Assembly: GCA_964490015.1 (NCBI GenBank)
Contig: CAZBBA010000012.1
Span: 5,352-69,351, forward strand
DNA: 64,000 nt
Direction: 5' to 3'
Source: Perlabentimonas sp964490015
Lineage (GTDB): Bacteria; Bacteroidota; Bacteroidia; Bacteroidales; Tenuifilaceae
A program made the translations under genes and the position numbers. Of this stretch, positions 34,816-43,320 are shown piece after piece. The stretch's first letter is position 1. Each line of letters opens with the position of its first letter. The notes under the pieces were generated by a model. The model saw only the letters and a program-made list of their open reading frames with translations. It did no database searches and was not told the DNA's origin.

Positions 34816-36591
34816 TTAAATGTAAATATCCTTGTTTCCTTTATCGAAGTAGTGCGTGTGCAACAAGTGGTGAGCCTTTTCGCTCATTGGCTTGCCAAGG
34901 AACTCTTCGTAAAGTTTAATAATGTATGGGTTCTCATGCGACTTACGGATTGGCTTGCCAGCATCCTCCTCGTAAATAGCCTTGGTTCTGGCCTTAAGGA
35001 TATCGATATCGCCATGGTGAAGTGGCTGACCACCACCACCAATACATCCGCCTGGGCAAGCCATCACCTCAATTGCATGGTAGTTAGCTTTTCCATCGCG
35101 CACGTCCTCAAGCAGCTTGCGGGCGTTACCCAAACCGTGAGCAATACCAATGTTTATTGCCAAGCCATCAAAATCAACAGTTGCAGAGCGAATGCCTTCC
35201 ATTCCACGAAGTTCTTCGAAATCGAGCTTAGGTAATTTTTTGCCAGTGTGTACTTCGTAAGCGGTACGTGTTGCAGCCTCAATTACACCACCGGTAGCAC
35301 CAAAGATTACGGCAGCACCTGTTGACTCGCCAAGAGGACGATCGAAATCTTGCTCCTCAAGATCAGCAAAGTTGATGTTGAACTCCTTGATAAGGTGTGC
35401 TAACTCGCGAGTTGAGATTGAGAAATCCACATCGGGATTTCCATTTACCTTAAACTCGTCGCGCTGAGCCTCATATTTCTTAGCCAAGCAAGGCATTACC
35501 GAAACAACTACAAGATCTTCGCGCTTAATCCCCATCTTCTCGGCAAAGTATGTCTTGGCGATAGCACCAAACATCTGCTGAGGCGATTTTGCTGATGATG
35601 GAACATCGAGCATGTCGTTGAAGTTGTGCTCGAAGAAGTTAACCCAACCTGGGCAGCAGCTGGTAAGGATTGGCAACTTCACGTTCTTATCGCCATTTAG
35701 GTGACGAGTTAAGCGATCGAGTAGCTCTGTTCCCTCCTCCATAATGGTAAGGTCGGCCGCAAAATCGGTATCGAAAACCTGATCGAATCCAATCTCTCTA
35801 AGCGCTGCAACCATTTTACCAGTAACAATGGTTCCTGGCTTCATGCCAAACTCTTCGCCTAATGCTACACGAATTGCGGGTGCAGTTTGAACGATTACTT
35901 TTTTGGTAGGGTCGGCTAACGCACGAATTACTTTTGGGGTATGATCAACCTCTGTCAATGCACCTGTGGGGCAAACTGCCACGCACTGACCGCAATAGGT
36001 ACAAGTCGACTTCTCGAGATTCTGCTCAAATGCAGGTGCAACTACCGCCTCGAAACCACGATTAATAGCATGAAGCGCACCTACAGTTTGTACAGTGTTA
36101 CACATCATCTCGCACCTACGACACATGATACACTTATCAAGATCGCGGATGATTGAGGGTGATGTATCAACCCGGTAAGTACTCATGGCAGCATATTCCT
36201 GGCCAGGAATATTCCTTACTCCAAGTTTAACAGCCATATCTTGTAGCTCGCAGTGGCCACTCTTAGCACAGGTTAAGCAATCCTTTGGGTGATCGCTAAG
36301 AATAAGCTCCATGATAGTTCTACGTGCATTGATTACCCTCATGGTATGAGTTTTCACCACCATCCCCTCCGCGCAGTCGGTTGAACACGAAGGGGCAAGG
36401 TTTCTACGGCCTTCAACCTCAACAACACAGATACGGCAACCAGCAGGTTTGTTCTCTATCTTGAGGTCTTTTAGCTCCATATAGCAAAGCACGGGAATAT
36501 CGATACCCAGCTGCTTCGCCGCTTTGTAGATTGTTGTTCCTTTGGGAACCTCAACTACTTTATTATCTATGGTAAGTTTTACTGTTTCCAT
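34816..36591 (-). CDS. [FeFe] hydrogenase catalytic subunit (HydA/HndD, set 2)
   Basis: 591 residues with the same domain order as the set-1 enzyme: [2Fe-2S], His/Cys [4Fe-4S] (HPKDCLTCAKSGHC), two ferredoxin-type sites (CIMCRRCEMMC, CTYCGQCVAVC), H-cluster domain and C-terminal domain. H-cluster motifs are canonical: TSCCPGW, MPCLAKKYE, MACPGGCIGGGGQP. Together with the full-length HydB and the ferredoxin-like protein upstream it should form a bifurcating complex that uses NADH and reduced ferredoxin together to make H2; bifurcation is inferred from subunit architecture. Confidence 0.95.
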   Translation of the reverse strand: METVKLTIDNKVVEVPKGTTIYKAAKQLGIDIPVLCYMELKDLKIENKPAGCRICVVEVEGRRNLAPSCSTDCAEGMVVKTHTMRVINARRTIMELILSDHPKDCLTCAKSGHCELQDMAVKLGVRNIPGQEYAAMSTYRVDTSPSIIRDLDKCIMCRRCEMMCNTVQTVGALHAINRGFEAVVAPAFEQNLEKSTCTYCGQCVAVCPTGALTEVDHTPKVIRALADPTKKVIVQTAPAIRVALGEEFGMKPGTIVTGKMVAALREIGFDQVFDTDFAADLTIMEEGTELLDRLTRHLNGDKNVKLPILTSCCPGWVNFFEHNFNDMLDVPSSAKSPQQMFGAIAKTYFAEKMGIKREDLVVVSVMPCLAKKYEAQRDEFKVNGNPDVDFSISTRELAHLIKEFNINFADLEEQDFDRPLGESTGAAVIFGATGGVIEAATRTAYEVHTGKKLPKLDFEELRGMEGIRSATVDFDGLAINIGIAHGLGNARKLLEDVRDGKANYHAIEVMACPGGCIGGGGQPLHHGDIDILKARTKAIYEEDAGKPIRKSHENPYIIKLYEEFLGKPMSEKAHHLLHTHYFDKGNKDIYI

Positions 36592-36608
36592 TTATCCTAC
36601 TCCCCTAA

Positions 36609-38399
36609 TTATATGATGTTAATGGCACTAAATTTACACTTCTCGATACAAGCACCACACTTAATACAGATGGAGGTATCGATGAAGTGGGGCTTCTTAC
36701 GATCGCCACTAATTGCATTTACAGGACAAACCCTGGCGCAAGCAGTACATCCCACGCAAGCCTCTTGATCGATAACGTACTGCATAAGGGCCTTACATTG
36801 ACCCGAACGGCACTTATGATCCTTAACGTGCTCGAGATACTCGTCGTAGAAGTTATCGAGGGTCGAAAGAACTGGGTTTGGAGATGTTTGTCCTAAACCG
36901 CAAAGCGACGAGTCCTTGATAACCTCGCTTAAGTTACGAAGCCTATCGAGTTCTTCCATGGTACCTTTACCCTCGCAGATACGTTCAAGGATTTCGTAAA
37001 GGCGCTTGTTACCAATTCGGCAAGGCGAACATTTTCCGCAGCTCTCCTCAACGGTAAAGTCGAGGTAGAATTTAGCCACCGAAACCATGCAATCGTCCTC
37101 GTCCATAACAATCATACCACCCGAGCCCATCATAGAGCCAGCAGCGATTAGGTTGTCGTAATCGATAGGAGTATCGAGGTGTTTCTCCGTTAAGCAACCA
37201 CCCGAGGGGCCACCAGTTTGTACGGCTTTAAATTTCTTGCCATCCTTTATGCCACCACCAATCTCGTAGATTACTTCGCGAAGGGTAATACCCATGGGCA
37301 CCTCTATTAGACCAACGTTGTTGATCTTTCCAGCTAGTGCAAACACTTTAGTACCTTTAGATTTCTCCGATCCAATGGACGAGAACCACTCAGCCCCTTT
37401 GAGGTAAATAACCGGTATGTTAGCGTATGTTTCAACGTTATTAACGTTCGATGGTTTACCCAAGTAACCGCTTTCGGCGGGGAATGGGGGTTTTACGGTA
37501 GGTTCACCGCGCTCTCCTTCCATTGAGTGGATAAGGGCAGTTTCCTCACCGCAAACAAATGCACCTGCTCCATAGCGAATCTCGATATCGAAATCGAATC
37601 CACTACCCAAAATATCTTTGCCCAATAGGCCATATCCACGAGCCTGCTCAAGCGCTGTGATAAGACGTTTGATGGCAAGTGGGTACTCTGCACGGATGTA
37701 AACCAAACCCTTGGTTGCACCAATACAGAATCCGTTAATGATCATGGCCTCGATTACCGAGTGGGGGTCACCCTCAAGGATTGAACGGTCCATAAATGCT
37801 CCGGGGTCTCCCTCATCAGCATTACAGATAACGTACTTCTGATCAGCAGCATTTTTTGAAGCAAACTCCCACTTAAGGCCAGTGGGGAAACCTCCTCCTC
37901 CACGACCACGGAGACCCGATTTCTTAAGCTCCTCGATGGCTGCTTTTGCACCCATATCGAATACTTTACCAAGCGCTTGGTAACCATCGCGGGCAATATA
38001 ATCGTCGATAAGTTCTGGGTCTATTATTCCGCAGTTACGCAGGGCAATACGAATTTGCTTTTTGTAGAAGCCCATATGCTTTGAGTCGCTAATGTGCTCT
38101 TTACTTTTGGGGTCAGTATACAGTAACCTATTTACCTTACGCCCTTTTATAACGTGCTCAGCAACGATTTCGGCGGCGTCGGTGCTCTTTACCTCGGTGT
38201 AAAAAGTATTGTCGGGTAGTACCTTCACAATGGGGCCTTTTTCGCAGAAACCAAAGCAGCCAGTCATTATCACCTGCACCTCGTTGTCGAGACCTTGCTT
38301 GGCTAGTTCACCTTTCAGGTTCTCAACTATGGAATCGCTCTCTGAAGCCCGGCAACCGGTTCCACCGCAAACGAGTAGGTGCGATTTGTATTTTGCCAT
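36609..38399 (-). CDS. Hydrogenase flavoprotein subunit, full-length (HydB/HndC, set 2)
   Basis: 596 residues. N-terminal thioredoxin-like [2Fe-2S] domain (CGGTGCRAS, then MTGCFGFCEKGP), NuoF core from about 120 (GRGGGGFPTGLKW, CNADEGDPGAFMDRSIL, YGAGAFVCGEETAL), its [4Fe-4S] site (ESCGKCSPCR...SLCGLG), and a C-terminal 2x[4Fe-4S] ferredoxin domain (CVGCTACARVCP, CIKCGACIEKCK). This is the full set of centres seen in electron-bifurcating HydABC enzymes, in contrast to the 393-residue set-1 version. 17 bases separate it from HydA. Confidence 0.95.
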   Translation of the reverse strand: MAKYKSHLLVCGGTGCRASESDSIVENLKGELAKQGLDNEVQVIMTGCFGFCEKGPIVKVLPDNTFYTEVKSTDAAEIVAEHVIKGRKVNRLLYTDPKSKEHISDSKHMGFYKKQIRIALRNCGIIDPELIDDYIARDGYQALGKVFDMGAKAAIEELKKSGLRGRGGGGFPTGLKWEFASKNAADQKYVICNADEGDPGAFMDRSILEGDPHSVIEAMIINGFCIGATKGLVYIRAEYPLAIKRLITALEQARGYGLLGKDILGSGFDFDIEIRYGAGAFVCGEETALIHSMEGERGEPTVKPPFPAESGYLGKPSNVNNVETYANIPVIYLKGAEWFSSIGSEKSKGTKVFALAGKINNVGLIEVPMGITLREVIYEIGGGIKDGKKFKAVQTGGPSGGCLTEKHLDTPIDYDNLIAAGSMMGSGGMIVMDEDDCMVSVAKFYLDFTVEESCGKCSPCRIGNKRLYEILERICEGKGTMEELDRLRNLSEVIKDSSLCGLGQTSPNPVLSTLDNFYDEYLEHVKDHKCRSGQCKALMQYVIDQEACVGCTACARVCPVNAISGDRKKPHFIDTSICIKCGACIEKCKFSAINII

Positions 38400-38420
38400 T
38401 ATTATTTCCTCCTTTAGCGG

Positions 38421-38819
38421 TTATTGATTGTCTATAGTATTGTAATTCATCGGAATAATTCCATCAACCAGCTCGCCATTCTTGATGTACTTTTCAATAA
38501 TCTCATCGGCTTTCTGATTGTCAACATAACCAAAAACTACGGGTTCTTGGTTTGGTAGTTTCACCTCAATGGTGGGCTCGGCATAGCAGTAGCCCATGCA
38601 TCCAGTTTGTGTCACCACTGCATCGATGCTGCGCTTCTCTAGCTCATCGATAAAAAACTCCATCACGGTTTTGGCTCCAGAGGCAATACCACAAGTTGCC
38701 ATAGCCACTTTCACTTGAACACGGCTCTCTGGATCTTCCCCCTTTTCCCTTAACTCGATCTTAGATTGAAGCTGCTCCTTCATCTTTTTAAGATCGGCCA
38801 ACGATTTTACTTTTGTCAT
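38421..38819 (-). CDS. Thioredoxin-like [2Fe-2S] ferredoxin subunit (HndB-like)
   Basis: 132 residues: N-terminal helical part, then a thioredoxin-like [2Fe-2S] domain with MATCGIASGAK and TGCMGYCYAEP. It matches the HndB-type fourth subunit of Hnd-like hydrogenases. It starts the tight HndB-HydB-HydA-HydC run, 21 bases before HydB. A TAATTTTG box at 38880-38887 may give this run its own promoter within the larger cluster. Confidence 0.88.
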   Translation of the reverse strand: MTKVKSLADLKKMKEQLQSKIELREKGEDPESRVQVKVAMATCGIASGAKTVMEFFIDELEKRSIDAVVTQTGCMGYCYAEPTIEVKLPNQEPVVFGYVDNQKADEIIEKYIKNGELVDGIIPMNYNTIDNQ

Positions 38820-38879
38820 AATTGGGTCTCTTTGGTTTATGTGTTAATTGATTAACAATCGATTTGAAAATTTGGTATG

Positions 38880-38887
38880 CAAAATTA
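38880..38887 (-). promoter_or_regulatory. -7 box (TAATTTTG) for the hydrogenase-2 structural genes
   Basis: Exact TAnnTTTG followed by C on the minus strand, about 54 bases before the ATG at 38819. -33 box not evident. Confidence 0.4.
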
Positions 38888-38945
38888 TTTAATTTGTAAC
38901 GTATTTTAAGTAAAAGGTTTATGTTATATAACCTAGGTTGTTTAT

Positions 38946-39482
38946 TTATAATTCGTCTAAATTTAAACTGATCATCTCCCGCAGCATTTTACCTACCTCC
39001 GGCGTATTTATGGGCACGCCCTCCAGCACTTCATTTACCTCTTCAGTATCGAGCGTAAAGTTGCTTCCATTCTTAGTGTGGGAGTAAATAAACCGAATAG
39101 CGGGGTTAGCCGTGATCAGCATTACAACAACCCCTGTGATATCGCCAATTGGTTGCCTATCTATATGCGACAGGCCAAGGTTAGCCCGTATTTGAGTTCC
39201 CACTCCCTCCTGCGATTCTACTTGCAGACTACCTCCAGCCAATCGGCATGCATCGTTCAATAAGGGTATTCCTAATCCCACTTTGCGTGTGGTTCGGGAG
39301 GTGGTATACGGATCAAGAACTTTTTTCACAAAATCGGGGCTCATCCCCTTACCGTTATCAATAATGGTGAGGCTAAGCTTATCGGATGCCGAATCCTCAT
39401 CAATACGAATTTCAATAGTAGAAGCTTTGGCTACAATTGAATTCTGGGCAATATCGAGTAAATGCAGTGATAACTCTTTCAT
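38946..39482 (-). CDS. HATPase-domain protein of the hydrogenase cluster
   Basis: 178 residues from ATG 39482; a longer TTG-initiated frame is less likely because the family N-terminus is MKELSLHLLDIAQNS. It is a lone GHKL ATP-binding domain: N-box HLLDIAQNSIVAKA, G1 DNGKGMS, G2 VGLGIPLLNDACRLAGG, without a phosphoacceptor His domain. Homologues sit in hydrogenase clusters of Thermotoga and clostridia. It could act as a serine/histidine-type kinase or switch on a partner. Gene order suggests a regulatory role in hydrogenase expression; target unknown. Confidence 0.85.
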   Translation of the reverse strand: MKELSLHLLDIAQNSIVAKASTIEIRIDEDSASDKLSLTIIDNGKGMSPDFVKKVLDPYTTSRTTRKVGLGIPLLNDACRLAGGSLQVESQEGVGTQIRANLGLSHIDRQPIGDITGVVVMLITANPAIRFIYSHTKNGSNFTLDTEEVNEVLEGVPINTPEVGKMLREMISLNLDEL

Positions 39483-39593
39483 AACAAATAAAGTGTACTG
39501 ATTAATGGAATAGCTGGAAGAGTGTGCAGAAGGCAAAAAGGCGAAAAAGCATTTGCATTAAAGTTGATAAGTTACAAAAATATACGACACCAA

Positions 39594-40331
39594 TCACAAA
39601 ACTACGCATCTTTCTTTTTCACCTCTTAAGGCCATTGCAAACTCATTAAAGGTTGGGGCTTCTAGGAAATACTGAGTGCATGTTTCCCCAATTTGACCAG
39701 GGTAGTGGGCATCGGAATTCTTTATAAGCGTAGGTTTCGAAAGGTAACCATGCTTTGCCAAGAAATCGCTCGGAGAAGTTGTTCGGAAAATTTCCAGGGC
39801 ATCAAATCGCAAATCCGGAGGAATAAAACCAAGCTGACTGATTAAGCTATACATGGGTCTATCTACATGAGCAGGGATGAAGAGTCCTCCCAGACTATGC
39901 ACAAACTTCTCAACCTCCGACACACCTGCTCCTATTGCCGAAATTAGCAACGGTTCTATTTCGTCTAATATCTCATCAAATTCGTTTACAACCACCTGAT
40001 GTCCAAATCGATTGGGGTCATTAGGGAACTGGGGCATTTTGTTCTCCAGAAACTGTTGAAAATTTACCCGTTGATCCTCTGTGTCGAAAAGACATAAACA
40101 GTGAGCCTCCTCGCGGGTGGTAACCTCAGCGCCAAAAAACACAGTAATACCCAATGGTTCAGCTAATCGACGTATGACTGGGCCGTGAAGCGTAGAATTG
40201 TGATCGGTAATGGCAATTATGTCGAGTTTCCGAACTTTAGCCAATTCAACTATCCTGCGGGGGCTCATGTCTAAGTCTCCGCAAGGAGAAAGTACAGTGT
40301 GAATGTGTAAGTCGGCTCGATATTGCTTCAT
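39594..40331 (-). CDS. PHP-domain metal-dependent phosphoesterase (TrpH-like)
   Basis: 245 residues with the PHP metal motifs LHIHTVLSPCGDLDM at residue 7, ITDHNSTLHG near 42, FGAEVTTREEAHCL, and the later HVDRP and NSDAHYPGQIG. Related proteins hydrolyse phosphoesters such as 3',5'-nucleoside bisphosphates or nucleotides. PHP genes recur in bifurcating-hydrogenase clusters beside HATPase and DRTGG genes, so a signalling-nucleotide role is possible, but the substrate cannot be read from sequence. Confidence 0.88.
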   Translation of the reverse strand: MKQYRADLHIHTVLSPCGDLDMSPRRIVELAKVRKLDIIAITDHNSTLHGPVIRRLAEPLGITVFFGAEVTTREEAHCLCLFDTEDQRVNFQQFLENKMPQFPNDPNRFGHQVVVNEFDEILDEIEPLLISAIGAGVSEVEKFVHSLGGLFIPAHVDRPMYSLISQLGFIPPDLRFDALEIFRTTSPSDFLAKHGYLSKPTLIKNSDAHYPGQIGETCTQYFLEAPTFNEFAMALRGEKERCVVL

Positions 40332-40374
40332 CGAAAAGCGGTTGAAATATGAAAGCCCTTATAGAACTAAAGCA

Positions 40375-40710
40375 CTACTTTTCAAGTAGTTTATAGAGTT
40401 GACCAGCGATCTCAAAAGTATTTAGCTGAGTTCCTAATATTGGGATTTGCTCCTGATTGCTTTGCTCAGCTGTGTCGGACTCAGGCTTGATACCCTTAAC
40501 TAGAATAATGGCAGCAAGTTCTTTTAATGAAGAAATTGCCATCACATTTTTGTGGTTCTGCAGGGTAATCCATACGTTATCAGCATCGGCATGTCCCATT
40601 ACATCGCTTAGTAAGTCCGAGACATAGCCACCGTTAACCTCGCGCGATAACCCCTCGTTACCTGAGTAAACCTCAAGGTTAAGCGACTTCACTAGATCAA
40701 TTACTTGCAT
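40375..40710 (-). CDS. DRTGG-domain protein, first copy
   Basis: 111 residues resembling the DRTGG domain (GGYVSDLLSDVMGHADADNVWIT, then IILVKG), named from CBS-associated and phosphotransacetylase proteins and found free-standing in hydrogenase clusters. Likely a small ligand-binding or protein-interaction module. It overlaps no neighbour; 147 non-coding bases precede it. A paralogue of 128 residues opens the cluster at 42727-43113. Confidence 0.8.
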   Translation of the reverse strand: MQVIDLVKSLNLEVYSGNEGLSREVNGGYVSDLLSDVMGHADADNVWITLQNHKNVMAISSLKELAAIILVKGIKPESDTAEQSNQEQIPILGTQLNTFEIAGQLYKLLEK

Positions 40711-40857
40711 TGAGTTTAGGTTTTATATTTTTAAAATACTACTGTTGAGGTTGATATCATTATATCTTGATGAAAAGACTCTCAATGAATTTCCTATGTA
40801 ATGAAAGTATCAGAATAATTGTCTCTCTTACTAATCGAAATGCACAAATAGCGTAGG

Positions 40858-42246
40858 CTATTTCTTGCCTTTACCTTTGGTTTTGGTACAATCCTTATAA
40901 AAACGATCCTTTCCCCAAATGCGCTCCATAATACGGAACGAATGGTCGGGATGCAGCTTGCGGGTTTGCTCCATAGTTTTCTGCAGGAAAATGCAGTGCG
41001 AAATGGCCGCCTTGCCCTTCACTATATCCTCAGCTAAGGCCTGGCACGATGGGGCGCCACACGATCCACAGTCGATATCGGGAAGAAAGCACATGATGCG
41101 CTGAACGCGCTCCATTTTCTTCATGGCGCGAGCCATGTCCTCATCGAGCTTAAGCATGCTGCGGGGTTTAACCGGGTTTGCCGAAACCCTACCCAGCACG
41201 TAATCCTTATAGCTATCGATATTAACTCCGCCATCGTTGGGAAGCTGCTCAGCGTTGCTTGCTATCTCCGCAGAGCGCTTTTTTAGCCGCTCAACGGTAA
41301 GAAACCTATTACCCGATGTTAACACACCACCGGCACATCCCTCGTCGCACGCGCGAATCTCGAAGAAGTCAACATCAGTGATCTCATCGTTTTCGAGTTT
41401 TTCGAGAAATTCAATCACATTGTGGAGATTATCTATTGCCAAGCAACGCCCATGAACATGATTAGCCTCACCGTTAGTGATACTCCAGAGAATTCCTTTA
41501 GATTTTAGACTTGTCTGCTGGTCGTAAACAACTCGCTCAGAATTTTTCTGCTTAAGCACCCTAAGTACTTTATTATATATTACATCCATATTAATAACCC
41601 CATCTACCTCAGAAATATCCTCTCCCACGGGGCTTTTAATGGCTGCAATTTTGGCTGCGCAGGGAGTTACGTAGAAAATGCCAATATCGTGTTTGGGCAC
41701 ACCCTTATCCATTAACATCTTGCGGTAAAAGATAGCTGAAAGATCAAGCGGAGCCTTAAGCAGCATTAGGTTGTCAACCAGCGCGGGGAATTTAACCTGT
41801 ATTAAGCGAACTACTGCTGGACAGAATGATGATATTACCGGCTTTTCATGCGCCACGTCTTTTATGTACTCGTTAATGGCGTGGCTAAGAATGTCGGATG
41901 AGCTTTCTACCTCAAAAACATCGGTGAAGCCCAGCTCAAGAAGCGTGCTGTAAACCTCGCTAGGCGAAACATCGTTGGGGAACTGACCCAAAAGCACTGC
42001 TGGCACTAGGGCAACACGGCGCTTGTAGTTAAAAATCTTGCTAAAGTCATCCTGCTCAATAATTATTGCGTTAACCGGGCAAACCTTAAAGCATTCGCCG
42101 CAATCGACGCAACGGTTCGCATAAAGTTCAGCTTTGCCGTGCCGAACCCGAAGAGCCTCAGTAGGGCACACGCGCATGCAATGCGAGCAGCCAATGCACA
42201 CATCACGAAGTATCTTAAGAGCATGATGAAAAAAGATGTTTTCCAT
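40858..42246 (-). CDS. Putative sensory [FeFe]-hydrogenase-like protein (H-cluster domain with extra Fe-S domains)
   Basis: 462 residues. N-terminal 2x[4Fe-4S] ferredoxin (CIGCSHCMRVCP, CVDCGECFKVCP), an H-cluster-type domain, and a C-terminal CxxC Fe-S domain (DIDCGSCGAPSC...C) like that of RnfB. H-cluster motifs deviate strongly from catalytic enzymes: SSFCPAVV, TPCAAKIA and IRACDEGCAGG, but the ligand cysteines remain. This matches the TM1421-like/group D class thought to sense H2 or redox state. It sits between an RsbW-like ATPase gene (11 bases upstream) and DRTGG/PHP/HATPase genes, consistent with signal transduction rather than bulk H2 turnover. Confidence 0.88.
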   Translation of the reverse strand: MENIFFHHALKILRDVCIGCSHCMRVCPTEALRVRHGKAELYANRCVDCGECFKVCPVNAIIIEQDDFSKIFNYKRRVALVPAVLLGQFPNDVSPSEVYSTLLELGFTDVFEVESSSDILSHAINEYIKDVAHEKPVISSFCPAVVRLIQVKFPALVDNLMLLKAPLDLSAIFYRKMLMDKGVPKHDIGIFYVTPCAAKIAAIKSPVGEDISEVDGVINMDVIYNKVLRVLKQKNSERVVYDQQTSLKSKGILWSITNGEANHVHGRCLAIDNLHNVIEFLEKLENDEITDVDFFEIRACDEGCAGGVLTSGNRFLTVERLKKRSAEIASNAEQLPNDGGVNIDSYKDYVLGRVSANPVKPRSMLKLDEDMARAMKKMERVQRIMCFLPDIDCGSCGAPSCQALAEDIVKGKAAISHCIFLQKTMEQTRKLHPDHSFRIMERIWGKDRFYKDCTKTKGKGKK

Positions 42247-42257
42247 CTGAGCTAAAT

Positions 42258-42677
42258 TTATTGCTGATTTAGGGAAACCATAATCTCAACTATAGTTCCC
42301 TCGTTTACAACACTGCTGATATTGAACTCGTCGGCATTGTTCTGAATGTTAGGAAGTCCCATTCCTGCTCCAAAGCCCATTTCCCGAACCTCGGGTGATG
42401 CCGTGGAATACCCCATTTGCATGGCCAGATGAATGTCGGGAATCCCTGGTCCCTTGTCCTCCAGCCTTAACAGAATCCGATCGGTGCTTATATCCACATA
42501 GATATTACCACTATAGGCATGGGCAACAATGTTTACCTCTGCCTCGTAGAGGCACACCACCACGCGCTTTATTAGCTTTGGATCAACGTTGAGCTGCTTA
42601 AGAACTTTCTTAACCTGGCTCGATGCGTATCCCGCGTGTGTAAAATCGCCGCCCTCGACCGAATACTCAAATTGCAT
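42258..42677 (-). CDS. RsbW-like anti-sigma-factor-type ATPase
   Basis: 139 residues, one GHKL ATPase domain of the anti-sigma/serine-kinase type: N-box YEAEVNIVAHAY, G1 EDKGPGIPD, G2 GFGAGMGLPNI. It is immediately upstream of the H-cluster sensor (11 bases). In such pairs the ATPase may receive a signal from the Fe-S protein and phosphorylate or sequester a partner. No sigma factor or STAS antagonist is encoded within the cluster. Confidence 0.88.
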   Translation of the reverse strand: MQFEYSVEGGDFTHAGYASSQVKKVLKQLNVDPKLIKRVVVCLYEAEVNIVAHAYSGNIYVDISTDRILLRLEDKGPGIPDIHLAMQMGYSTASPEVREMGFGAGMGLPNIQNNADEFNISSVVNEGTIVEIMVSLNQQ

Positions 42678-42726
42678 GTGCTAGGAGTGTTTTGTAAAAA
42701 GTACAAAATAAAGCATTTTGTGCGAT

Positions 42727-43113
42727 TTAAAAAATGGGCTTCAATCCGTGCTGAAATAGGAGCCCCGATGCTTTAAACATGGAGCTCTTGCACTCGATAA
42801 GCACAATCCCACTCTCACAGGCTAAATCGATCATCTCCTGAGTTACTTTCTTGTTCCGCACAACAACAACACACTGAATATCGGACATCTCAGCGGTTCG
42901 AATGGCTTGAACATTGGCCAAACCCGTAAGTAGCAACATCCCATCGGTTTGTGTTGTTAAAACATCACTCATCAAATCCGACGAGAATGCGTATTCTACT
43001 TCCTGGGCAAGTTTGTCGTTGCCACACAGAACTTTGCCATCGATAATAGTTGCAACCTCTTGTAACGTCATGGTTTTAGTATTTACCTCAATATTTATCA
43101 CCAAAGTACTCAT
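42727..43113 (-). CDS. DRTGG-domain protein, second copy
   Basis: 128 residues: MTLQEVATIIDGKVLCGNDK followed by YAFSSDLMSDVL and QCVVVVRNKKV, a DRTGG domain similar to the copy at 40375-40710. First gene of the whole minus-strand hydrogenase/signalling cluster, with a TATCTTTG promoter box 29 bases upstream. Likely a ligand-binding partner for the ATPase/H-cluster sensor; inference from context. Confidence 0.85.
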   Translation of the reverse strand: MSTLVINIEVNTKTMTLQEVATIIDGKVLCGNDKLAQEVEYAFSSDLMSDVLTTQTDGMLLLTGLANVQAIRTAEMSDIQCVVVVRNKKVTQEMIDLACESGIVLIECKSSMFKASGLLFQHGLKPIF

Positions 43114-43141
43114 TTTAATCTTTAAATCCGCAAATTTGTCA

Positions 43142-43149
43142 CAAAGATA
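43142..43149 (-). promoter_or_regulatory. -7 box (TATCTTTG) opening the hydrogenase signalling cluster
   Basis: Exact TAnnTTTG on the minus strand; implied transcript start about 43135 and leader about 22 bases. Confidence 0.5.
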
Positions 43150-43320
43150 ATTATTTTATTGTTATTCTACTAACAGTTAAATTTCATTTATTCCTATTAA
43201 CTGTTATTAATGATCTCCGTCTGGTTTATCCTGATAAAAGAAACCAGAAAAATAGGGATAATCCTGAGCAGGGATTGCAATAATGCTGTTTGGTGATTTT
43301 GCTCACCGAACCAGTTAAAT

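Noticed and set aside
40711..40857. 147-base gap inside the hydrogenase signalling cluster considered for a promoter or RNA
   Set aside because: No TAnnTTTG box, terminator or stem of note was found.
42890..42915. GGTTCGAAT-like string resembling a tRNA T-loop
   Set aside because: It lies inside the DRTGG coding region and no acceptor or anticodon stems surround it.
43221..43247. Hairpin CTGGTTT/AAACCAG after the alginate-export-like gene
   Set aside because: No T-run follows on either strand, so it was not called a terminator.
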